Assembly: GCA_045568635.1 (NCBI GenBank)
Contig: JBJLAO010000004.1
Coordinates: 62,001 to 126,000, forward strand
Length of the DNA: 64,000 bases
Direction: 5' to 3'
DNA from: MedAcidi-G1 sp000817085
Lineage (GTDB): Bacteria > Actinomycetota > Acidimicrobiia > Acidimicrobiales > MedAcidi-G1
Shown: piece after piece, positions 51,574 to 59,600 of the stretch
Numbering within the stretch: the first letter of the stretch is position 1
Layout of the letters: each line of letters begins with the position of its first letter
Notes under the pieces: model-generated
Databases searched by the model: none
Seen by the model: only the letters and a program-made list of their open reading frames with translations
What the model was told of the DNA's origin: nothing
Made by a program: the position numbers and the translations under genes

Positions 51574-52148
51574 TGAAAGATCCGGCTTGGATAGAGACTG
51601 TTCCAGAAACAGATTGGGATAAAGACACTTATCTAAGTGTCCTGCTGGAGAAAGTAAAAGATAAAGAAAATGGTCGCGTGGATAACATTATGGCGGTCCA
51701 TTCGATTAACCCCAAAAGCTTGGAAGCACATAATACCTTGTACTCATCGGCTATGTCCGGAACTGCTTCCTTAAGAAAAGTTGAAAGAGAACTAATAGCA
51801 TTTGTAGTCAGTTTGGAAAACAATTGCCATTATTGAGTACTCCATCATAAACGCGGTCTGCGCTCTCTATTAAATGATGACAATCTCTTAGAACAAATTG
51901 AGAAAGACTGGACAACCGCAGAATTGTCAGATTCTCGTAAAACTATGTTGAATTTTGCGGTAAAACTTACGAGTGAGCCGGGCAGCCTTGTGATAAAAGA
52001 TATTAACCAACTTCGTGAAGTTGATTTTAGCGACCGAGACATTCTCGACATCGTCGAAGTAACCGCTTATTACGCTTACGCAAACAGAATCGCTGATGGA
52101 TTAGGAGTCGCTCTAGAAGATTGGATTTTTGACGACGAGTCAGCTTAA
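51573..52148 (+). CDS. AhpD-like (CMD family) selenoprotein, CxxU
   Basis: With the TGA at 51834-51836 read as selenocysteine, this is a 191-residue protein of the carboxymuconolactone decarboxylase/AhpD-like peroxidase-related family. The active site is N-N-C-H-Y-U-V-L-H-H, Sec88; homologues have CHYC at this place, so Sec replaces the second, resolving-side Cys. The frame before the TGA has VDNIMAVHSINPKSLEAHNTLY, and after it FAVKLTSEPGSL and VDFSDRDILDIVEV, all expected parts of one domain. The ATG at 51573 overlaps the previous stop. AhpD-like selenoproteins are known in other bacteria. Likely role: thiol-dependent reduction of peroxides. It converges with, and overlaps by nine bases, the aconitase X small subunit. 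Confidence 0.92.
51843..51879 (+). promoter_or_regulatory. Putative bacterial SECIS hairpin of the AhpD-like gene
   Basis: A lower stem CATCAT (51843-51848) with ATGATG (51874-51879) encloses an upper stem CGC (51852-51854) with GCG (51860-51862) and loop GGTCT. The loop GU is 20-21 bases after the TGA at 51834-51836, as in the other recoded genes. The upper stem is short, so this is the weakest of the four. Confidence 0.5.
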
Positions 52149-52535
52149 AGTGACTCCATCTTCTGATATATCAACCAGATCTCCCGTTGAATATCCATCA
52201 TATTCACTTTTTTCGACAACAATTATTGGCATGGCTTTTCCATAAATTTCGTCTGCAACAATTGCACCCAGCGCAATTATTTCGTCTGCTTCCATCATTA
52301 TAATTCCAGCTGGACCAGAACCTGAACGGATTCCTTCAGCTATCACAGAGCTTCCGCTGCTCGATCCTCTACCGAAAGGCATCATTAAAACTTTCCCTTT
52401 TACTGATAATCCACCTTGTGGGTGTCGTAAATCTGTGATCTCACCTGTTTGAGGATCGACTCCTCCCCAAAAACTAAGTGGTTCATCCAGCTTAAGAACT
52501 TCTCCATTAGCTTTTCCAGCAACTAAAAAAGTCAT
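52140..52535 (-). CDS. Aconitase X small subunit (DUF126 family)
   Basis: A 131-residue swivelling-domain protein that joins the large subunit to form an Fe-S hydro-lyase of the aconitase X group. The GGVDPQTGEITDLRHPQGG segment and GRGSSSGSSVIAEG loop, which binds substrate, are clear. Known enzymes of the group dehydrate cis-3-hydroxy-L-proline or phosphomevalonate. It starts three bases after the large-subunit stop. Its end overlaps the AhpD-like selenoprotein gene on the other strand. Confidence 0.9.
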   Translation of the reverse strand: MTFLVAGKANGEVLKLDEPLSFWGGVDPQTGEITDLRHPQGGLSVKGKVLMMPFGRGSSSGSSVIAEGIRSGSGPAGIIMMEADEIIALGAIVADEIYGKAMPIIVVEKSEYDGYSTGDLVDISEDGVTLS

Positions 52536-52538
52536 GGT

Positions 52539-53807
52539 TTAGCCCTCATACCAAATATTATTATCAATACATAAATCTCCTGAAATACCGGAAGCGACAC
52601 AGTCCTCTACGGCTCCAAAAATAACTTCAACCCCTAAATTACCTGGAGCGTAATATGCCCATTTAGCTGAGTCAGTCATAACTGGCAGAGTTACGGCTTC
52701 CATAATGGGCGTTATATAGGTGCACGTATCTGTAACGAAAGTAACCCCTGCTTCTTCCAATGGTTTCACAAAACCACGCAAAGAAGCTTCCGTTAGAACA
52801 TCTCTGCCTGTTGAGACATAAAAATTAACTCCCAGACAAACAGATTCACCACCAAAAAGTTCAAAGAGTTTCTTTATCTCCTGAACAGAGTAATGAGGAG
52901 TACCAAGACTCACTGCGCCTATTTTGGAATCTGTTACAGTGCTCAGCTGATCTCGCGCTAAAATTATTTTTTCGGGCGTCACATCTATAACATCGATTGG
53001 AGCTAGTCCTGAAAATGCTTCTTCCGTAGTAAATGCTTCAGGTGTACTACCCACAGCATGAAACATGCCGACAGATCCAGATGACGCTGCTGCAGCGCCT
53101 AGTGCTTTCAAACGGTCTTCACTAACACCATCTGGTAAGCCCTGAATGACAGGGATGCCATTCCCTGCATGTTTACCCACCAAATGTCCCAAAACTGGAT
53201 ACAAGACGTCGCGATCCAGTAAAGATTCGTTCAACCCACCAACTCGAAACAAAATGTCACCCTTGCGATTTTCGTCTAGATGAAGTCCAGCAGCTGGAGC
53301 CCTGCCACAAATTGCCGCACAAATATCAATGAAATCTCCATACCTGTGCGTACGAGCACCTAGAACAGAATTAGCGAAGACTATTGCGTTTGACTCCGCC
53401 CAAGCCACCTGCTCTCCAAACTTTGGCCTCTCCTCTAGTTGATAAGGGGCACAAGTCCAAGTTGGTTTGCATCCCATTCGTTCGTAACAGTCCATCAATA
53501 ATTTTGCCTGAGCGCCCCAATTCTTGTCCCCGCGATACAAGTCTGGGTGTATTAGGTCTAGTGACGAAACATTTAAAGTCGTGGGAATTTTTACTTTGGC
53601 ACCTTGATCTTCTAACCATTTTGCAAAATCTAAAACTGCCGGACCATGATAAAGACATGAATCAATGTGGGCTGAAGTCACATCTAGAAGCTCTGAGGCT
53701 TCCATGGTTTCCGCCAACCTCACTATCACTCTCATTGCCGAAGCCGCAGCGGGGCCTTCTTCTCCATCTAAACAACTCTGGTCAAATTCGGAAAGATTAA
53801 CGGTCAC
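52539..53807 (-). CDS. Aconitase X large catalytic subunit (DUF521 family)
   Basis: A 422-residue catalytic subunit. GEEGPAAASAMRVIVRLAE near residue 15, SAHIDSCLYHGPAVLDF, and cysteines in PTWTCAPYQ, AAICGRAPAAG and VTDTCTYI fit the Fe-S ligands of this family. Separate subunits are the form seen in archaeal phosphomevalonate dehydratase and in one bacterial type of cis-3-hydroxyproline dehydratase. In a bacterium without other mevalonate genes in view, a hydroxyproline-type role seems more likely (inference). Confidence 0.9.
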   Translation of the reverse strand: MTVNLSEFDQSCLDGEEGPAAASAMRVIVRLAETMEASELLDVTSAHIDSCLYHGPAVLDFAKWLEDQGAKVKIPTTLNVSSLDLIHPDLYRGDKNWGAQAKLLMDCYERMGCKPTWTCAPYQLEERPKFGEQVAWAESNAIVFANSVLGARTHRYGDFIDICAAICGRAPAAGLHLDENRKGDILFRVGGLNESLLDRDVLYPVLGHLVGKHAGNGIPVIQGLPDGVSEDRLKALGAAAASSGSVGMFHAVGSTPEAFTTEEAFSGLAPIDVIDVTPEKIILARDQLSTVTDSKIGAVSLGTPHYSVQEIKKLFELFGGESVCLGVNFYVSTGRDVLTEASLRGFVKPLEEAGVTFVTDTCTYITPIMEAVTLPVMTDSAKWAYYAPGNLGVEVIFGAVEDCVASGISGDLCIDNNIWYEG

Positions 53808-53851
53808 TTAACTAACTTAGAGGCTTAATAGATAGGAGGCTTACTTTTTTA

Positions 53852-54475
53852 TTAACAAACTGGCTCTTCTTCTTGCGATTCAGATGGAGTTTGACCACTT
53901 ATTACTAACTCTTGTCCTACAAAAAGAAGGTTGGGGTCGGTAATGTCATTTATGGACATGATTTCATCGACCGTCACGCCTTCTCGTTTAGCTATTTTTG
54001 AAAGCGACTCTCCTGATTCCACAATTATGGTTACGGTTGATTCTTCTGTTCCGTCTGTCTGGGTCTCAACTTCTTTCTCATTATCACTGAGCAGTATCAC
54101 CTGCCCCACATAGATTGAGTTCACATTGCAGATGCCGTTAATTCTCGCAAGCTTTTCCAATGTGGTTCCGTTTGCTTTCGCAATTTCTGATAGGGAATCT
54201 CCGTCGGCTACCGTTACCGATTCAGGTTCTGTTCCCTCAGGTTCAACTAAAGTCGTTGTGGTCGTCGTAGTTTCTACCACAACTGGAACAATAGTTACTG
54301 GTGCAGCGTAGGTAGTCGTTGTCATCGGAACCGTGGTTGATAGATCTATAAGAATCGTAGTAGTCGGAGGCATAGTCGCTGGCACTAGAACAGGCTCGTC
54401 GTCTCCACCGCCACAAGCGCCGACAGTGAGCAAAGAAAGTCCGGCGAGTAAAAACATGACCTTATTTGACCTCAT
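53852..54475 (-). CDS. LysM-domain lipoprotein
   Basis: A 207-residue exported lipoprotein. The signal peptide MRSNKVMFLLAGLSLLTVGAC ends in a lipobox, followed by a Pro/Thr/Val-rich linker with runs of threonine. Two LysM repeats follow: VADGDSLSEIAKANGTTLEK near residue 90 and VESGESLSKIAKREGVTVDE near 150. LysM binds peptidoglycan, so the protein is probably held at the cell wall. There is no catalytic domain, so it may be a wall-anchoring or spacer protein. Confidence 0.88.
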   Translation of the reverse strand: MRSNKVMFLLAGLSLLTVGACGGGDDEPVLVPATMPPTTTILIDLSTTVPMTTTTYAAPVTIVPVVVETTTTTTTLVEPEGTEPESVTVADGDSLSEIAKANGTTLEKLARINGICNVNSIYVGQVILLSDNEKEVETQTDGTEESTVTIIVESGESLSKIAKREGVTVDEIMSINDITDPNLLFVGQELVISGQTPSESQEEEPVC

Positions 54476-54534
54476 AGCTAAAGCATAGGTTCATGTGTGT
54501 GACAGTTTCGCGCACCCCCCCACAAAATTTATTT

Positions 54535-56523
54535 TTAGATAACTCTGTCACTTCCTCCATCTGTGGGAACAGAAGCTCCTGTTGTTGTAGAGAAATTATC
54601 TGTACAAAGTGAAATTGCTGAACGTGCTACTGCTGCAGATGTGACTTCAACCGAAAGAAGGTTTCTTTTCTTGTACTCTTCAGAGCTGATTCCATAGTTT
54701 GCAGCTCTTTCTGCAATGAGTTCTTCAGTCCATAGTCCTGTATCAAAAACCGCATCTGGATGTACCAAATTGACACGTATTTTATTAGACGCCCATTCCA
54801 AAGCTGCTACTCTGCATAATTGTTGCAAAGCTGCTTTCGATGCTGAATATGCGGCAGCTCCTTTACCTGGGGCTGGCACATTTTTCGAACCTATTACTGC
54901 GACTCGTCCTCCTATAGGAGACAAAGCTAGCAGAGGAGCGATGCGCCCAAATAGCGACTGCACTGAGTCGACGTTAACTGACATAACTCGTCGCCATTCT
55001 TCTGAATCGAGATCTTCAATAAGTTCTGAATTTCCGAAAATTCCCGCTGCCACTACTGCAATATCTAAACCTCCGAATCTCTCGATGCCTATCTTGATCG
55101 CCTCATGAACCTCTTCAGCTTTTGTCACATCAGCTTCTATACCTATCCAGTCGTCACCGGTAAAAACTTTTTTAACTTCTGGACTTAAATCAATACCTAC
55201 AACTGCACTTCCTAGCCGTTTGAGTTCTTCTGCACAAGCCTTGCCGATTCCAGAAGCTGCGCCTGTAACAAGTGATACCGTTCCACTTAATTCAGGTGGT
55301 TTACCAGATTTAAGCAATTTGGCCTGTTCCAAATCCCAGTACTCAACATCGAACAGTTCTTCTGCTGAAAGTGCCTTATAGCCTCCAAGGTGATCTTCGG
55401 ATCTGCAAAGAACAGGAATTGTGTGATGATAGATGTCAGCTGCTATTTGCGCATCCTTCGGTGTGAAACCTGCGGTAAGCATTCCAATGTCAGGATCTAG
55501 CACTATTCGCGGGGCAGGATCTATTTCTGTGAACTCAGTTCTTATCCTATGACGGAATTCTTCCACGTAGGACTCGTACTCCTGCACGTAGCGATCTAGT
55601 GAGTCTTGGTTTACTCCCAGCATGGGGAACCGTTTTGTTCGAATGATGTGATCAGGTGTTAGAGGTCCCCTGCGGGCAAGATCTTCGTGATCGTCGCGTC
55701 GCACAAAGTCAGCTACTTCGTTACCGGTGTGCCTTCTAACGATCATAGGTTTTCCAGCTATTTTTGACATCTGGGAACGTAACCGTGCCAAATCGGTCAG
55801 AAGAATTTCCGCTGCTAATGGATTTTCTTTTTGAGGGTCAACAGGTGCTTCTTTTTCTAACCATGTTTCAGCTTTTTTAATCAATTGCATGTGCATTTCA
55901 TAAGCTGTTTGCGAATCGTCTCCGAAAGTAAAAAGACCATGATTCAAAAGGACCATTCCCTGTGTTCCTTCATGAAATTGTGATGCCCAGTTTTCTCTCA
56001 CTTCTTGAGCTAAATCGAAGCCCGGCATGACGTATGGGATAACGATTACTTCATCACCAAATATGTTTCTTACGACTTCATCAGGAGCGTTCATGCCTGC
56101 CAGATTTGTGAGGGTAACAATTACATCTGCGTGCGAATGTTGCACAGCTCTAAAGGGAATAAATGCGTGAAGTAAAGTTTCAACTGAAGGGTTTGGGGAC
56201 CCTGGATCTAGTTTCGCTGCAGACAACTCGCGCATCATATCTATATCACTTAGCTCTCTGAGCTCTAGAAGCTGTTTAAGTCTGGGGAGATCTAGAGGTG
56301 TTAAGCCTGGCACTTCGAGGTTCCCCATATCCCAACCTGAACCTTTTACATATATGGCTTCGCGGTCCTGACCTGTTATATCGGATCGTGAAGCCTTAAC
56401 TGAGGAATTGCCGCCGCCGTGTAAAACCAAGTTCGTGTCGCCACCAATAAGCCGACTGAAGTGAGCACAAGCTTCGACCGGATCATTAGGACTTTGCAAA
56501 TCAGTTTTTTTAGATTTTTCCAT
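54535..56523 (-). CDS. Bifunctional class II aldolase / short-chain dehydrogenase
   Basis: A 662-residue fusion. Residues about 10-380 are a class II (zinc) aldolase/adducin domain; metal ligands are in VQHSHADVIVTL and LLNHGLFTFG. Residues about 410-660 are an SDR with TGAASGIG, the NSELIEDL region and YSASKAALQQL. It has the architecture of RhaD-type rhamnulose-1-phosphate aldolase/dehydrogenases. It lies 11 bases after mtnA in the same operon, so it may act as the aldolase of the DHAP shunt, cleaving 5-deoxy- or methylthio-ribulose 1-phosphate, with the SDR handling the released aldehyde. That link is an inference from the neighbour. Confidence 0.88.
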   Translation of the reverse strand: MEKSKKTDLQSPNDPVEACAHFSRLIGGDTNLVLHGGGNSSVKASRSDITGQDREAIYVKGSGWDMGNLEVPGLTPLDLPRLKQLLELRELSDIDMMRELSAAKLDPGSPNPSVETLLHAFIPFRAVQHSHADVIVTLTNLAGMNAPDEVVRNIFGDEVIVIPYVMPGFDLAQEVRENWASQFHEGTQGMVLLNHGLFTFGDDSQTAYEMHMQLIKKAETWLEKEAPVDPQKENPLAAEILLTDLARLRSQMSKIAGKPMIVRRHTGNEVADFVRRDDHEDLARRGPLTPDHIIRTKRFPMLGVNQDSLDRYVQEYESYVEEFRHRIRTEFTEIDPAPRIVLDPDIGMLTAGFTPKDAQIAADIYHHTIPVLCRSEDHLGGYKALSAEELFDVEYWDLEQAKLLKSGKPPELSGTVSLVTGAASGIGKACAEELKRLGSAVVGIDLSPEVKKVFTGDDWIGIEADVTKAEEVHEAIKIGIERFGGLDIAVVAAGIFGNSELIEDLDSEEWRRVMSVNVDSVQSLFGRIAPLLALSPIGGRVAVIGSKNVPAPGKGAAAYSASKAALQQLCRVAALEWASNKIRVNLVHPDAVFDTGLWTEELIAERAANYGISSEEYKKRNLLSVEVTSAAVARSAISLCTDNFSTTTGASVPTDGGSDRVI

Positions 56524-56533
56524 CGTCTTTACC

Positions 56534-57592
56534 CTACAAAGATGTTTTCGATAGTAAGTCTTCTATCGATTTGGAATAATCACTTCTCAAAACCCCATGT
56601 TCGGTGATTATCCCGGTGATCAGTTCTGCTGGTGTCACATCAAAAGCTGGATTCCATATATCAACACCTTCTGCGGGTACATTTGATTTTTCAACGCCTC
56701 TAACTTCGTTAGGGTCTCTCTGTTCAATTTTTATGTCTTTACCATTTGATGTTTCTGGATCGAAAGTGCTTATAGGGGCAGCGACATAAAAAGGAATTCC
56801 TGCGTTGCGTGCAGAAACAGCATGTGTAAAAGTGCCAATCTTATTGGCTGCATCTCCATTTGTAGCTATACGATCGGCTCCAACAACCACGGCATCAACA
56901 CGACCTGATGTCATAAGAGAGCATGCGGAGGAATCTGGAATAACAGTTACAGCTATTCCAGCGTTAGATAACTCCCATGCAGTGAGTCGTGCTCCTTGGA
57001 GTAGAGGTCTGGTCTCAGATGCGAAAACCTCAACGGGTTGTCCTGCCAGTGCCTTGCCATAAATAACACCCAGAGCTGTGCCTATACCTGTTGTGGCAAG
57101 TCGACCAGCATTACAGTGAGTCATCAGATTCGTGTAAGCAGACAATTCCTCGGCTCCATATCGGCCAATTGAATCACAGGCATCGCGATCTTCAGTAAAA
57201 ATTTTACTTGCTTCAGTCAATGCAAGTTCACGGATCTCTTCTTTTGACTTTCCCTCTGCAGCCGTCTTTTGCACTCGTTCGACGGCGTAAGAAAGATTTA
57301 CGGCTGTGGGTCTAGTTTCTCCTATAATTTGAGCAGCTTCGTTCATCTCAGCAATGACCTGAGCAACTTCGTTAGTTGTAATTTGGTCAATAGCTACAAC
57401 AACTCCATAGGCTCCACATGCGCCTATAGCTGGCGCCCCTCGGATGGCCAACCTTTTAATAGCGTCAACTACATCTTCAACTGATTTGAGTCGTATTACT
57501 TTCAAGTCGTCTGGTAACAACGTCTGATCAATTATCTCTATTTCTTCACCCGTCCAGTTAATTGTTGGTGGGTTGTCAATCGAAATGGTCAT
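56534..57592 (-). CDS. mtnA: S-methyl-5-thioribose-1-phosphate isomerase
   Basis: A 352-residue enzyme that isomerises methylthioribose 1-phosphate to methylthioribulose 1-phosphate in methionine or methylthioadenosine salvage. The RLAIRGAPAIGACGAYGV segment near residue 48, the catalytic Cys in MTHCNAGRLATTGIGTALGV near residue 160 and the Asp in VVGADRIATNGD near residue 240 are diagnostic. It heads a two-gene unit with an aldolase-SDR fusion rather than with mtnB or mtnC, which points to the DHAP shunt variant. The ATG is at 57592. Confidence 0.95.
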   Translation of the reverse strand: MTISIDNPPTINWTGEEIEIIDQTLLPDDLKVIRLKSVEDVVDAIKRLAIRGAPAIGACGAYGVVVAIDQITTNEVAQVIAEMNEAAQIIGETRPTAVNLSYAVERVQKTAAEGKSKEEIRELALTEASKIFTEDRDACDSIGRYGAEELSAYTNLMTHCNAGRLATTGIGTALGVIYGKALAGQPVEVFASETRPLLQGARLTAWELSNAGIAVTVIPDSSACSLMTSGRVDAVVVGADRIATNGDAANKIGTFTHAVSARNAGIPFYVAAPISTFDPETSNGKDIKIEQRDPNEVRGVEKSNVPAEGVDIWNPAFDVTPAELITGIITEHGVLRSDYSKSIEDLLSKTSL

Positions 57593-57661
57593 GCAATCAC
57601 TCCTAACATTTAAATTCTATTCCTTCCACTAGCACTATGTGTCGCCTATTCACCTATCGTC

Positions 57662-58489
57662 ATGCTTAATATGGATTCTCAAGAACAACCATCAATAAAC
57701 GTAATTGACGCTCTACGAGCGAACCATGATGACTTGCAGGAATTTTTCAACTCCCTCACAGAAGAGGAATGGAAAATGTCTAGTGCTTGTGAGGGATGGC
57801 GTGTCCAAGATGTGTTTGCGCATGTTACGAGCAACTTGAAACAATTCGCGGATCCTGACCCACCAGTGGACGAACAGGAACAGCTTGATGCTGAACAAGC
57901 AATGGAGGCACTCGTGACTCCCCGCAAGGACTGGACGCCTGAAGAACTTGTCGAAGAGTATTACAAATATTTTGAACCTGCTTTAAATGTCTTTTCAAGC
58001 TTGCTCGAAGAACCGACTGCCTCTATAGAACAGCAACTATCTGATCTCGGAACATACCAACTTAGATGGTTGCCTTACGCTTTTTGTTTCGATCATTACT
58101 GTCATCTACGGCACGATATGACCGCTCCTGGAGGTCCTATTGAAAGAGATCTTCCCTCACCAGATGATCTGAGGCTTACTCCAGGCATTGAATGGATGCT
58201 TGCCGGCTTGCCACAAATGTGTTCTAAAGATCTAGCCACTTTGAAGAAACCAATACTTCTTAGGTTGACTGGACCTGGCGGAGGGGAATGGATTTTACAT
58301 AACTCTGATGAGAGTGAACTCATCCAAATCGATGACAATTCGGAACAGGAGATATCTGCCATTATCACTTCAGCGAGTCATGATTTTGTTTCATGGGCAA
58401 CACATAGGTCTTCTTGGGAAGATCACTGCACTTTTGAAGGCGACATGGAATACATTTCATCTCTGATCGGATCAATAAACATTATTTAA
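57662..58489 (+). CDS. Mycothiol-dependent maleylpyruvate isomerase family protein
   Basis: A 275-residue DinB-like protein. The N-terminal bundle has WRVQDVFAHVTSNLK near residue 43 and FDHYCHLRHDM near residue 143, which provide the metal-binding histidines of the family. Members use mycothiol as cofactor, which is typical of actinobacteria. The C-terminal part is a separate SCP2-like beta domain. The start may be ATG 57662 or 57671. The reaction is unknown; it does not lie near aromatic-degradation genes. Confidence 0.82.
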   Translation: MLNMDSQEQPSINVIDALRANHDDLQEFFNSLTEEEWKMSSACEGWRVQDVFAHVTSNLKQFADPDPPVDEQEQLDAEQAMEALVTPRKDWTPEELVEEYYKYFEPALNVFSSLLEEPTASIEQQLSDLGTYQLRWLPYAFCFDHYCHLRHDMTAPGGPIERDLPSPDDLRLTPGIEWMLAGLPQMCSKDLATLKKPILLRLTGPGGGEWILHNSDESELIQIDDNSEQEISAIITSASHDFVSWATHRSSWEDHCTFEGDMEYISSLIGSINII

Positions 58490-58490
58490 T

Positions 58491-58592
58491 ATGAAAAAAT
58501 TTTCAGTAGCTTTTCTTCTTCTAACAATTTCTGCGTGTGGCGGGACTTCAGATAACTCCACTTCTGCAGCTGTCGAAAAACTTTCTCCATGA
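58491..58592 (+). CDS. Small lipoprotein (33 residues), coupled to the amidohydrolase gene
   Basis: A short open frame starting at ATG 58491 reads MKKFSVAFLLLTISAC, then GGTSDNSTSAA, ending VEKLSP. It is a lysine-rich n-region, a hydrophobic core and a lipobox (I-S-A-C) followed by a polar linker, so a nearly bare lipoprotein. Its TGA overlaps the ATG of the amidohydrolase by four bases. It could be a real small lipoprotein, a decayed larger one, or an upstream leader for translational coupling. Confidence 0.5.
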   Translation: MKKFSVAFLLLTISACGGTSDNSTSAAVEKLSP

Positions 58593-59599
58593 ATGCAAAT
58601 CGCTTAACTGTCCCCGGGCCTGATTGGCATGAACAAGTCCAGGAGAAAGTTTTGGAGCCTGATATTCCTATTGTTGATCCTCATCATCACCTGTGGAAGA
58701 GACTAGAGCTTGATTATTTATTAGAGGATTTGCAAAATGACACCCAGTCCGGTCATGACATTAGAAAAACTGTTTTCGTTGAATGCAGTGCCTCATATCG
58801 GGACTCTGGCCCTGAACATCTCAAACCCGTTGGTGAAACAGAGTTCGTAGCAGAAATAGCTGAAGAATCAAAAGAGCAGTCAAAACCTTTAATTGCTGGA
58901 ATAGTCGCCCATGCAGATCTGACACTGGGAGCAAGTGTAGAAGAAGTTCTCGAAGCCCATGAAGGAGCGGGTAGAGGGCTGTTTCGCGGCATCAGGCATG
59001 CTTTGGCACATTCTAAACATCCGGAACATATGACTATTGTTGGGCGGTCTCCAGCAGGTCTTTATGAAAATAAAAATTTTCAAGAAGGTGTCCGCACTCT
59101 GGGGCGTCTCGGTTACACATATGAGAGCTGGCATTTTCACTACCAGAATAAAGAGTTTCTGGAAGTAGCTGCTTCAGCTCCTGAGACGACAATAATTCTT
59201 GACCATTTCGGGACGCCTCTCGGCGTGGGTCCTTATGAAAATGAGCGGGAAGAAATTTTTGAGCAATGGCGTAAAGATATTGCCGAAATTTCTGTGTTGC
59301 CTAATGTGTACGCGAAATTGGGTGGCTTATCCATGCCTGATAACGGATTCAGTTGGCACCTTGGAGATCGACCTCCGACATCTGATGAATTAGTGGGTGC
59401 ACAGAAACGATATTACGAACACACAATTGAATGTTTCGGCCCAGATAGGTGCATGTTTGAGAGTAATTTTCCTGTTGACAGACTTTCGATCTCTTACCAT
59501 GTTCTGTATAACGCTTTTAAGAAAATGGTCTCGCATTTTTCAGATTCTGAAAAACTAGAAATGTTCAACGGGACAGCTTCTCGCGTTTATAACCTCTGA
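58589..59599 (+). CDS. Amidohydrolase family protein (TIM-barrel metal hydrolase)
   Basis: A 336-residue metal-dependent hydrolase of the amidohydrolase-2 group. The metal motif PIVDPHHHLWKR is near residue 26, SAHSKHPEH-type histidines are in the middle (ALAHSKHPEH), ILDHFGTPLGVGPYE is near residue 207, and the C-terminal Asp-containing FGPDRCMFESNFPVDR lies near residue 288. Relatives hydrolyse lactones or decarboxylate aromatic acids. It starts inside the small lipoprotein frame and converges with the beta-lactamase-like gene. Confidence 0.88.
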   Translation: MNANRLTVPGPDWHEQVQEKVLEPDIPIVDPHHHLWKRLELDYLLEDLQNDTQSGHDIRKTVFVECSASYRDSGPEHLKPVGETEFVAEIAEESKEQSKPLIAGIVAHADLTLGASVEEVLEAHEGAGRGLFRGIRHALAHSKHPEHMTIVGRSPAGLYENKNFQEGVRTLGRLGYTYESWHFHYQNKEFLEVAASAPETTIILDHFGTPLGVGPYENEREEIFEQWRKDIAEISVLPNVYAKLGGLSMPDNGFSWHLGDRPPTSDELVGAQKRYYEHTIECFGPDRCMFESNFPVDRLSISYHVLYNAFKKMVSHFSDSEKLEMFNGTASRVYNL

Positions 59600-59600
59600 C

